Shown here: in pieces, positions 1 through 5,376 of the stretch
Position numbering within the stretch: position 1 is the stretch's first letter
How the letters are laid out: each line of letters opens with the position of its first letter
DNA from: Omnitrophica WOR_2 bacterium RIFCSPHIGHO2_01_FULL_52_10
GTDB taxonomy: Bacteria > Omnitrophota > Gorgyraeia > Zapsychrales > Zapsychraceae
Direction of reading: 5' to 3'
Assembly: GCA_001805565.1 (NCBI GenBank)
Contig: MHGM01000054.1
Coordinates: 3,396 to 8,940 of the forward strand
Length of the DNA stretch: 5,545 bases
The notes under the pieces: model-generated
The model's input: only the letters and a program-made list of their open reading frames with translations
What the model was told of the DNA's origin: nothing
Databases searched by the model: none
Position numbers and translations under genes: made by a program

Positions 1-723
1 TCCAGACTTGACGAGGATCCGGTTTTCTCCGTGCAGAGGAACGATGTCGGCTACCGTCGCGATGGCCGCCAGATCCAACACGTCCTCATCGACCTTGCCC
101 AGAATGGCCTGGATCAGTTTGATGACCAGACCCGCCGAGGCCAGATGTTTGAAGGGATAGGAACAATCTTTTTGTTTGGGATTGATGATGGCAACCGCAT
201 CGGGCAGCCGCTGGTCCGGCTCATGGTGGTCGATGATGATGACCTCCACGCCGGTATCGTTTAAGAGCTTGACTTCCTCGAAAGCATTGATGCCGCAATC
301 GACCGCGATCAATAGATCCACCTTCTTTTCACGGGCGAATTCGGCAACCTCTTCGTTTAAACCGTAGCCGTGATGAAAGCGGTGGGGGATATAATGAATG
401 ACTTTAATGCCCAGCCGGGTCAGGACATTGTTCAAAAGAGCCGATGATGTCACGCCGTCCACGTCGTAATCTCCAAAAACAAGGACATGTTCTTTATCGG
501 TTTTCGCCTTTTGGATACGCTGGACAGCGATATCCATGTTCTTGAGGAGAAACGGATCGTGCAGACCGGTAATATCGGCCGCGAGAAAATCTTTGGCCTG
601 CCCGATGTCGGTAATGCCGCGGTTAATAAGAAGTTGCGCGATGACGGGATGAATGTCGAGGGCGTTAGTTAATGTGGCTTGCAATTTGGGGTCGGCGTCA
701 TTGATGCGCCATTGCTTTTGCAT
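1..723 (-). CDS. recJ: Single-stranded-DNA exonuclease RecJ, N-terminal 241 residues (runs off the left edge)
   Basis: RecJ is a 5'-3' single-strand DNA exonuclease of the DHH phosphoesterase superfamily, acting in the cytoplasm in recombination, mismatch and base-excision repair. Seen here: GDYDVDG at residues 84-90 (motif I, metal-binding Asp), PHRFHHGYGLN at 113-123 (the family's P-x-R-x-x-x-GYGL element), VDCG at 141-144 (motif II), DHH at 165-167 (motif III), LASAG at 194-198 and TVADIVPL at 223-230 followed by ENR. These are the catalytic DHH-domain motifs in the right order and spacing. The DHHA1 and OB-fold parts of a protein usually near 560-580 residues lie beyond the window. The ATG at 721-723 starts 5 bases after the argS stop, and its purine-rich ribosome binding region (GGAAAGGA) is inside the last argS codons, so translational coupling is likely. 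The frame is open throughout. Family identification is firm. Confidence 0.95.
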   Translation of the reverse strand, partial: MQKQWRINDADPKLQATLTNALDIHPVIAQLLINRGITDIGQAKDFLAADITGLHDPFLLKNMDIAVQRIQKAKTDKEHVLVFGDYDVDGVTSSALLNNVLTRLGIKVIHYIPHRFHHGYGLNEEVAEFAREKKVDLLIAVDCGINAFEEVKLLNDTGVEVIIIDHHEPDQRLPDAVAIINPKQKDCSYPFKHLASAGLVIKLIQAILGKVDEDVLDLAAIATVADIVPLHGENRILVKSG

Positions 724-728
724 CCCTG

Positions 729-2420
729 CTACATCCTTTCCGGGGTGCTTAAACCCAACAGGCGAAGGCCGTTGGCCAGGACGATCTTGGTTGCATTGGC
801 CAGGGCAAGGCGTTCGGACGACAAGTTGGTATCCTCCCCGATCACGCGATGTTGGTCGTAAAATTTGTGGAAGACCATCGCCAGTTCATGCAAATACTGC
901 ATGAGCGCGTAAGGATCCAATTCATGATAGCAAACAAACAGCATATCCGGGAAACTTCCTAATTTTTTGATCAGATCCAGTTCCTCCGGCGCGTTTAATA
1001 GTGAGAAACTATTTTCCCGTTGTTTTAGGCCCGCTTCCTGCGCTTTTTTGTTGATGCTGTGGATGCGCGCGTGGGCGTATTGGATGTAATACACGGGATT
1101 TTCCGGAGTTTCTTTTTTCGCCAGTTCCAGGTCAAAATCGAGATGAGCGTTGATATGACGCATCAGAAAGAAAAACCGCGCGGCGTCCACCCCCACCTCA
1201 TCAATGACTTCCCGCAGGCTGATAAATTCTCCGCGGCGCGTGGACATCGAAACTGGTTTGCCATCACGATAAATCGTAGCCAGTTGAACGATGAGAACGG
1301 TTAAAGAGTCAGGGCTTTTCCCCAGCGCTTGCGCCGCCGCTTTGATGCGCGGAATATACCCATGATGGTCCGGCCCCCACAGATTGATGAGCTTTTCAAA
1401 TCCGCGGTCATACTTATTCCGGTGATAAACGATATCGGGCAGCAGATACGTGTAGCTGCCATCACTTTTGCGGACCACTCTATCCTTGTCATCGCCGAAA
1501 TCTGTTGACCGAAACCAGAGCGCGGAATCTTTTTCGTAGAGGAGTCCTTTTTTCTGTAAAAGGTCCAGGATCGCGTTGATGGAATCTTTGGTGGCGACTT
1601 TTGTTTCGTGGGTCCAGCAATCGAAGTGGACGTTGAAATCTTCCAAATCTTTGCGGATGACCCCTAACAGGTGATCAACGCCATAATTTTTGAAGCTGAC
1701 CGGATCTTGTTTATTGATATCCGCGAGATTTTCGATCTTGGCTTTGGCGATGAATTCTTTGGCCATGTCCTTGACGTATTCGCCCTGGTAGCCGTTCTCC
1801 GGAAGCTCCGCGGTGCCTCCGAGCAGTTCAACGGCCCGGCATTTGATCGATTCCCCCAGCAGGTTGATCTGGTTACCACCGTCATTCACGTAATATTCCC
1901 GGCTGGCCTTAAAGCCGATAAAATTAAGGACATTAGCCAGCGCGTCGCCGACCGCGGCCTGGCGGGCATGGGCAACGCTCAATGGCCCCGTGGGATTGGC
2001 GCTGACGAATTCCACCTGCACTTTTTTGTCCTGTCCGTGCGTGGAGCGGCCGTAGTTATTCCCGTCCCGGAATATGTCGGTGATGATCTCGCGCAGAGCC
2101 GCCGGTGTTAAAAAAAAATTAATGAATCCGGGTTTCTTAACCTCGATTTTGGCAATTTTTCCGTTGAGTTGAGTGTTCGCCGGAAGAGCCTGTTCAACGA
2201 TCGCGCAGAATTGTTCCGCGATGGCGATTGGGGATTTTTGTAGCAGTTTGGCCGATTTTAGGGCGATATTGCAGGAAAATTCCCCGTGAATTTTCTCGGC
2301 AGGAATGTCCAGCTCAATGGAAGGAAGGTTGACCGTTGCCGGCAATTTTTTTTTTAAGGATTGTTCTAGATGCTTTTTTAACTGTTCGCGTAAGTTGGAG
2401 AGCATAAAGTTTGGATTCAA
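729..2420 (-). CDS. argS: Arginyl-tRNA synthetase (arginine--tRNA ligase), full length
   Basis: Class I aminoacyl-tRNA synthetase that charges tRNA-Arg with arginine using ATP in the cytoplasm. The 563-residue product has an N-terminal Add-1 tRNA-recognition domain (about 7-105, with GEFSCNIA at 46-53), the Rossmann catalytic core entered by SANPTGPL at 140-147, and the HIGH-equivalent SVAH at 148-151. Further on come WGPDHHGYIPR at 348-358, a KMSKS-equivalent VSMSTRRG at 390-397 (ArgRS often lacks the canonical lysines), and the DALR anticodon-binding domain from NPVYYIQYAHAR (441-452) to the usual C-terminal STPERM. Length is normal. The start is the TTG at 2418-2420, because AAGGG lies 5 bases upstream and an in-frame stop lies just beyond it. 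An in-frame ATG at 2403-2405 (residue 6) is the alternative but has no Shine-Dalgarno. It sits 151 bases after rsfS, past a candidate terminator, and 5 bases before recJ. Confidence 0.96.
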   Translation of the reverse strand: MNPNFMLSNLREQLKKHLEQSLKKKLPATVNLPSIELDIPAEKIHGEFSCNIALKSAKLLQKSPIAIAEQFCAIVEQALPANTQLNGKIAKIEVKKPGFINFFLTPAALREIITDIFRDGNNYGRSTHGQDKKVQVEFVSANPTGPLSVAHARQAAVGDALANVLNFIGFKASREYYVNDGGNQINLLGESIKCRAVELLGGTAELPENGYQGEYVKDMAKEFIAKAKIENLADINKQDPVSFKNYGVDHLLGVIRKDLEDFNVHFDCWTHETKVATKDSINAILDLLQKKGLLYEKDSALWFRSTDFGDDKDRVVRKSDGSYTYLLPDIVYHRNKYDRGFEKLINLWGPDHHGYIPRIKAAAQALGKSPDSLTVLIVQLATIYRDGKPVSMSTRRGEFISLREVIDEVGVDAARFFFLMRHINAHLDFDLELAKKETPENPVYYIQYAHARIHSINKKAQEAGLKQRENSFSLLNAPEELDLIKKLGSFPDMLFVCYHELDPYALMQYLHELAMVFHKFYDQHRVIGEDTNLSSERLALANATKIVLANGLRLLGLSTPERM

Positions 2421-2466
2421 TGTAACCCTTCGGCTCCCTCACTAATGTTCGGTCGCCTTAGGGTGT

Positions 2467-2494
2467 TTTTTGTCTCACCTCTGTGAGACAAAAA
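2467..2494. repeat. Perfect 12-bp inverted repeat (hairpin with 4-base loop)
   Basis: The arms tttttgtctcac (2467-2478) and gtgagacaaaaa (2483-2494) are exact reverse complements around ctct. On both strands the 5' arm starts with Ts and the 3' arm ends in As, so it lacks the trailing T-run of an intrinsic terminator in either direction. It overlaps the base of the neighbouring 2492-2544 palindrome by three bases and takes up that element's T-run, so the two folds compete at their shared edge. It lies in the leader of argS, 46 bases upstream of the TTG start. Its role is unknown. Confidence 0.8.
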
Positions 2495-2544
2495 CAGGTC
2501 ACAAGCCACATGTCTTGGCATGACTTGCGACTTGTGACCTGTTT
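2490..2544 (-). terminator. Candidate intrinsic terminator after rsfS
   Basis: A perfect 14-bp inverted repeat (2492-2505 with 2531-2544) starts 27 bases past the rsfS stop. Read on the minus strand, its 3' arm runs into five Ts (2490-2494), as expected of a Rho-independent terminator for a minus-strand transcript. The lowest three A-T pairs use part of that T-run. The loop is unusually long (25 bases) but can pair partly within itself (GCCA/TGGC). The plus-strand reading has no T-run after the stem. Because the arms belong to a heptamer-repeat palindrome, the element may equally be an intergenic repeat that also serves as a terminator. Confidence 0.45.
2495..2541. repeat. Palindrome built of degenerate heptamers (CAAGTCA-like)
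   Basis: Read on the minus strand from 2541, the sequence goes CAGGTCA CAAGTCG CAAGTCA, three adjacent 7-base units (2521-2541). Read on the plus strand from 2495, it goes CAGGTCA CAAGCCA CATGTCT, a second diverged series. The two series face each other, and their outer units form the stem of the candidate terminator. The 7-base period is visible directly. That it is a dispersed repeat family is inference and needs a genome-wide search. Confidence 0.5.
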
Positions 2545-2571
2545 GTAGAACGGTTACCGCTTAATGTGTGT

Positions 2572-2916
2572 TCACTGCTCCCAGTCAACCGGTTTGGCGT
2601 CTTGCCACAGATATTCCAACTGGTAAAATTCCCGTACCTTTTTCTGGAAAACGTGGGTGACGACATCTCCGGTATCGACAATGACCCAATCGGCCTTGGA
2701 AAAGCCATTTCGCCGGCGCAAACGAATATTCAATTCCTCGAATTTGTCATGAATATGATCCGCGATGGCGCGGGCCTGCCGGTCGGTGTTTCCTGAACAC
2801 AAGACAAAGTAGTCGCAATAATTGACGACTTTACGCATGTCCAGAACGACAATGTCTTCCGCTTTTTTCTCCGAAGCGAATCTTGCGATGGACTTGGCTG
2901 TTTCTTTGGGAGTCAA
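2572..2916 (-). CDS. rsfS: Ribosomal silencing factor RsfS (Iojap/YbeB family)
   Basis: RsfS binds protein uL14 of the 50S subunit and blocks subunit joining, lowering translation in stationary phase or starvation. The 114-residue product covers the whole DUF143/Iojap domain. Visible are DIVVLDMRK at 21-29, CDYFVLCSGNTDRQARAIAD at 34-53 (the family signature), WVIVDTGDVVTHVF at 77-90 and REFYQLEYLW at 95-104. Length is typical. The start is a TTG at 2914-2916: an in-frame TAG lies four codons upstream, no ATG or GTG occurs between, and the conserved helix begins soon after. The Shine-Dalgarno is weak (AGAG at best), which suggests modest translation or coupling to transcription from the small gene upstream. 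In many bacteria rsfS follows nadD; here its neighbours are a small protein gene and argS. It is likely transcribed from the promoter at 3216-3244. Confidence 0.93.
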   Translation of the reverse strand: MTPKETAKSIARFASEKKAEDIVVLDMRKVVNYCDYFVLCSGNTDRQARAIADHIHDKFEELNIRLRRRNGFSKADWVIVDTGDVVTHVFQKKVREFYQLEYLWQDAKPVDWEQ

Positions 2917-2954
2917 TGAAGCTCTATGCTAGTAGGATTTCGCTATAATTCTTA

Positions 2955-2986
2955 CAGGAACGGGTCGCTCCTGGTCCGCAAGCGGA
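2955..2986. repeat. Two adjacent small inverted repeats between the small-protein gene and rsfS
   Basis: The pair caggaacg (2955-2962) and cgctcctg (2966-2973) forms an 8-bp stem with one G-T wobble and a 3-base loop. Next to it is tccgc-aa-gcgga (2975-2986). On the minus strand neither is followed by a T-run (the sequence continues TAAGAATTATAG), so they do not look like a strong terminator. They could be an RNA processing or stability element in the message carrying the small gene and rsfS. The rest of the 74-base gap shows nothing clear. Confidence 0.4.
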
Positions 2987-2990
2987 AACG

Positions 2991-3164
2991 TTACGTCTTT
3001 TTCGCTTTATCCGCCTGGTCTTTGCTTAAAACGCGCCAGCATTCATGCGTACCCTTGGGGGATTTGGCTACGGCGAAATAGCGGCCGCTTCTTTCCTGCA
3101 CTTTGTACTCGGTTGTGTTGAATTTGCCCTTGGTCTTGACATCGTAGAATGATAACTGTTCCAT
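2991..3164 (-). CDS. Small basic protein of unknown function (57 residues)
   Basis: I do not recognise a named family. The ORF runs from an ATG at 3162-3164 to TAA at 2991-2993. It has a near-ideal ribosome binding site (AAGGAGG at 3170-3176, five bases from the ATG) and a consensus-like promoter 52 bases upstream, which together make it a convincing gene despite its size. The protein begins MEQLSFYDVKTKGKFNTTEY and contains RYFAVAKSPKGTHECWRV at 28-45, with a lysine-rich tail ending ADKAKKT. I count 13 Lys/Arg against 7 Asp/Glu. Alternating hydrophobic residues suggest a small beta-rich fold; no signal peptide or membrane segment is visible. A basic protein of this size could bind RNA or DNA, but that is inference only. 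It is followed after 74 bases by rsfS and probably shares its transcript. Confidence 0.8.
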   Translation of the reverse strand: MEQLSFYDVKTKGKFNTTEYKVQERSGRYFAVAKSPKGTHECWRVLSKDQADKAKKT

Positions 3165-3169
3165 CTGTT

Positions 3170-3176
3170 CCTCCTT
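3170..3176 (-). promoter_or_regulatory. Strong ribosome binding site of the 57-residue protein
   Basis: AAGGAGG on the minus strand, five bases before the ATG at 3162-3164. It is the closest match to the anti-Shine-Dalgarno sequence of any start in the window and is the main reason for accepting this short ORF. Confidence 0.85.
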
Positions 3177-3215
3177 GGGGTGAATGTGCCGCTTTTTAAA
3201 AAGAAATTTAAGTAA

Positions 3216-3244
3216 AGTCTAACCGATATTAAATTGCTTGTCAA
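3216..3244 (-). promoter_or_regulatory. Sigma70-type promoter for the small protein gene (and probably rsfS)
   Basis: On the minus strand a perfect -35 TTGACA (3239-3244) is separated by exactly 17 bases (3222-3238) from a -10 TAGACT (3216-3221, four of six consensus bases). An A/T-rich stretch with six Ts lies just upstream and could act as an UP element. Transcription would start near the A at 3209, giving a leader of about 45 bases that holds the palindrome CTTTTTAAAAAG (3192-3203) and the ribosome binding site. The -35 box lies 12 bases beyond the stop codon of the upstream peptidase gene, marking a new transcription unit. Confidence 0.75.
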
Positions 3245-3256
3245 ATCAAAAAATGA

Positions 3257-4540
3257 CTAACTGACGCTGTTGCGCGTATTCAGCAGCTTGGGAAGTTCTC
3301 CTTTCTGTTTATCCGTCAATGGACCAACGATAGCGAGGTTATAGCGCTGTGTCTTGAGGATTTCTTTGGCCACGCGGTGGAGGTCTTCTTTTTTGATCTT
3401 CTGGAAATCTGCGATCAGAGACCGCAATGTCTTGGTTTTGTTCTGGCTGATCACGGTATCCCCGATCCAGAGCATGTGTTCCATGGTATCTTCCAGGCTT
3501 AAAAGCATCTGTCCTAGAAGATAATCCCGCGCGCGGGTGAATTCATCGTCCGTGACCCCGGCGCGTTTGACTTTATCGAGTTCGTTGAGGATCAGCGCGA
3601 CCGTTTCAACGATCTTTTGGTTGTCCACGCCGGCCCTGATGAGGAATACCCCCGTATCATGCATAGTGCGCGCCATGCATGAGATCGAGTACGCCAGCCC
3701 TCGTTTTTCCCGTATCTCCACAAACAGGCGGCTGGACATGTTCCCACCGAGGATCACGCTTAAAAGGTTAAGCGCGTGGCGGTCTTTATGGTTTTCATCG
3801 TAGCCGATCACCCCTAAGGCCAGATGCATCTGTTCTATTTTTTTTGAAAAAAGATTAATGCGCGGTCGGGATTGGGAATTATCCGCCTTTATATAGGAAG
3901 GCTGCGCTTCCCGCGGCAATTTTCCGAAACGTTCTTTCGCCAGACGTACGATTTTCGCGTGATTCAAATTGCCGCAGGCGGCCACCACGATATTGCTGGG
4001 CACATAAAAATTTTTATGAAATCCTTTGATGTCTTCCTGGGACAGGCCCGTGACGGTTTCCGGCGTTCCGGCCAGGTTTTTCCCCAGCGGATGATCGGGC
4101 CACAAAAGGCCGTCTAAAAGTTCCATGACCGCATATTGCGGCAGGTCACGGTACATCTTGATCTCCTCCACGACGACCGTTTTTTCTTTGACGATGTCCG
4201 GATCGGCAATATTCGGCCGGGTGACCATGTCGGCCAGGACATCAAAGGTCTTCTTAAGATGCCCGGTGGGGATCTTGGCGTAGAAACAGGTTTGTTCCTC
4301 GGAGGTGAAGGCGTTGAGCGTTCCGCCCACACCTTCAATGGAAGTTTTAATTTCTTCACAGGGATACTTTTTGCTGCCTTTAAAGACGATGTGTTCTAAG
4401 AAGTGGGCGGTGCCCTTGATCCGGTCGGTTTCATGCCGGCCGCCGACCCCGATCCAGAAACCCAGCGCGATGCTGTCGCGGTCTCCCATGTCATGGGTCA
4501 CAACCCGCAGGCCGTTGGGTAATGTGGTTTTGGTATACAT
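3257..4540 (-). CDS. M16-family zinc metallopeptidase (insulinase/processing-peptidase-like, single-domain-pair form)
   Basis: M16 peptidases are inverted-motif zinc proteases that cut short or unfolded peptides inside a closed chamber. The 427-residue length fits the M16B half-size type, such as the YmxG/MlpA group, which usually works as a dimer. The zinc motif HFLEH is at residues 46-50 (H46, E49, H50), with the third ligand E126 in VVVEEI, 76 residues after H50, as the family expects. The second domain carries LGGNMSSRLF (264-273) and REKRGLAY (277-284), the Arg/Tyr pair region that grips substrate. Both the active half and the substrate half are present, so the enzyme should be active. 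No signal peptide is seen, so it is likely cytoplasmic. The ATG at 4538-4540 has AAGGA six bases upstream and lies 11 bases past trpA, suggesting co-transcription. No clear terminator follows. Substrate unknown. Confidence 0.93.
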   Translation of the reverse strand: MYTKTTLPNGLRVVTHDMGDRDSIALGFWIGVGGRHETDRIKGTAHFLEHIVFKGSKKYPCEEIKTSIEGVGGTLNAFTSEEQTCFYAKIPTGHLKKTFDVLADMVTRPNIADPDIVKEKTVVVEEIKMYRDLPQYAVMELLDGLLWPDHPLGKNLAGTPETVTGLSQEDIKGFHKNFYVPSNIVVAACGNLNHAKIVRLAKERFGKLPREAQPSYIKADNSQSRPRINLFSKKIEQMHLALGVIGYDENHKDRHALNLLSVILGGNMSSRLFVEIREKRGLAYSISCMARTMHDTGVFLIRAGVDNQKIVETVALILNELDKVKRAGVTDDEFTRARDYLLGQMLLSLEDTMEHMLWIGDTVISQNKTKTLRSLIADFQKIKKEDLHRVAKEILKTQRYNLAIVGPLTDKQKGELPKLLNTRNSVS

Positions 4541-4551
4541 AATTATTCCTT

Positions 4552-5343
4552 TTACAAATTTTGCGATAATTTGCGGACAAACCGCGCGACGTTGGGAACT
4601 AGTTGCCTCTTCCCTTTATTCTCGGCAATCGCGTTGACAATGGCGCTTCCCACGATGACACCATCGGCCGCCTTTGCCACCATGCGCACCTGCGCCGGTG
4701 TGGACACGCCGAACCCCACGCAAACAGGTTTGCGGGTCATGAGCTTGGCCAGACGGACCTGTTGGGTCAAGCTGGCGGGCAATTCCTGCCGGGCTCCGGT
4801 AACACCGGTCAGCGAAACATAATAAATGAATCCGGTCGCGGCGTTAACAATGCGTTTCATCCGTTGCCGGGTGGTGGTCGGCGCCAGGAAAAAGACGGTG
4901 GCCAGTCCGTTTTGCCGGGCCGCGCGGATCAGGTTGTGCCCTTCTTCAGGAGGCAAATCCGGAACGATCAGCCCGTCGACTCCGCACGCCTTGGCCTTGC
5001 GCGCGAAACGTTTTTCGCCGTAATGAAAGACAGGATTGTAATACGTCATCAGCGCGATTGGAATTTGCGATTTCTGACGGAGGCGTTTAATGACGGTAAG
5101 AATGCTTTCCAGATTGACATGCTTTTTCAAGGCGCGCTGGGAAGCGGCCTGGATCGTCGGCCCGTCCGCCAAGGGGTCGGAGAACGGCACGCCAAGTTCG
5201 ATGATGTCCACACCGGCGCCTTCAAAAGCCGGCACAAGCTGCTCGGTCGTCCTTAAGTCCGGATCGCCGGCGGTGATAAAGGCGATGAACGCCTTTTTCT
5301 TCCGTTTTTGTAATTCTTGAAATTTTTGATCAATTCTATTCAT
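4552..5343 (-). CDS. trpA: Tryptophan synthase alpha chain
   Basis: TrpA cleaves indole-3-glycerol phosphate to indole and glyceraldehyde-3-phosphate, and the indole is channelled to TrpB in the alpha2-beta2 complex. The 263-residue TIM-barrel protein has normal length. Catalytic E49 (DIIELGVPFSDP) and D60 (LADGPTIQ) fall at the same residue numbers as in the Salmonella enzyme. Also present are YYNPV at 101-105, VPDLPPEE at 127-134, Y175 and SLTGVTGARQ at 177-186 (loop 6), and the phosphate-binding GFGVST (210-215) and GSAIV (232-236). The ATG at 5341-5343 follows the trpB stop by 32 bases. Its ribosome binding site is poor: only the AGGG of a heptamer repeat, nine bases away, can serve, so expression may depend on translation coming from trpB. 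It is followed by the M16 peptidase after 11 bases. All catalytic residues are intact. Confidence 0.97.
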   Translation of the reverse strand: MNRIDQKFQELQKRKKKAFIAFITAGDPDLRTTEQLVPAFEGAGVDIIELGVPFSDPLADGPTIQAASQRALKKHVNLESILTVIKRLRQKSQIPIALMTYYNPVFHYGEKRFARKAKACGVDGLIVPDLPPEEGHNLIRAARQNGLATVFFLAPTTTRQRMKRIVNAATGFIYYVSLTGVTGARQELPASLTQQVRLAKLMTRKPVCVGFGVSTPAQVRMVAKAADGVIVGSAIVNAIAENKGKRQLVPNVARFVRKLSQNL

Positions 5344-5348
5344 TGTAC

Positions 5349-5376
5349 TGAACCCTGGCCCCTGAACCCTGAACCC
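5349..5376 (-). repeat. Four-unit heptamer tandem repeat between trpB and trpA
   Basis: On the minus strand the spacer reads GGGTTCA, GGGTTCA, GGGGCCA, GGGTTCA: four 7-base units, the third with two changes. The first base of the array is the G of the trpB TAG stop, and the array ends 5 bases before the trpA ATG. It fills nearly the whole intercistronic gap and supplies the only purine-rich sequence that could bind ribosomes for trpA. Copy-number change would shift spacing by 7 bases. Confidence 0.85.

Noticed and set aside
1671..2111. Plus-strand open frame of 146 codons
   Set aside because: It is antisense to the catalytic core of argS and has no recognisable motif; it is explained by the complementary strand of a conserved gene.
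2467..2494. Intrinsic terminator from the 12-bp hairpin alone
   Set aside because: In both directions the stem is followed by As or mixed sequence, not Ts, so this hairpin by itself lacks the terminator signature.
2495..2544. CRISPR array
   Set aside because: There are no repeated 25-40 base units with regular spacers and no cas genes; the repeats are 7-base units in a single palindrome.
2421..2571. T-box or other known riboswitch upstream of argS
   Set aside because: I see no T-box consensus and no specifier-loop arrangement. The gap is only 151 bases and is mostly the two palindromes.
2944..2949. Perfect TATAAT on the plus strand
   Set aside because: There is no -35-like sequence at the right distance and no plus-strand gene downstream. 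It sits in a small A/T-rich gap and is probably chance.
4603..5256. Plus-strand open frame of 217 codons
   Set aside because: It lies wholly antisense to trpA, which has all catalytic motifs. Its translation shows no recognisable domain and no proper ribosome binding site, so it is a shadow of the real gene.
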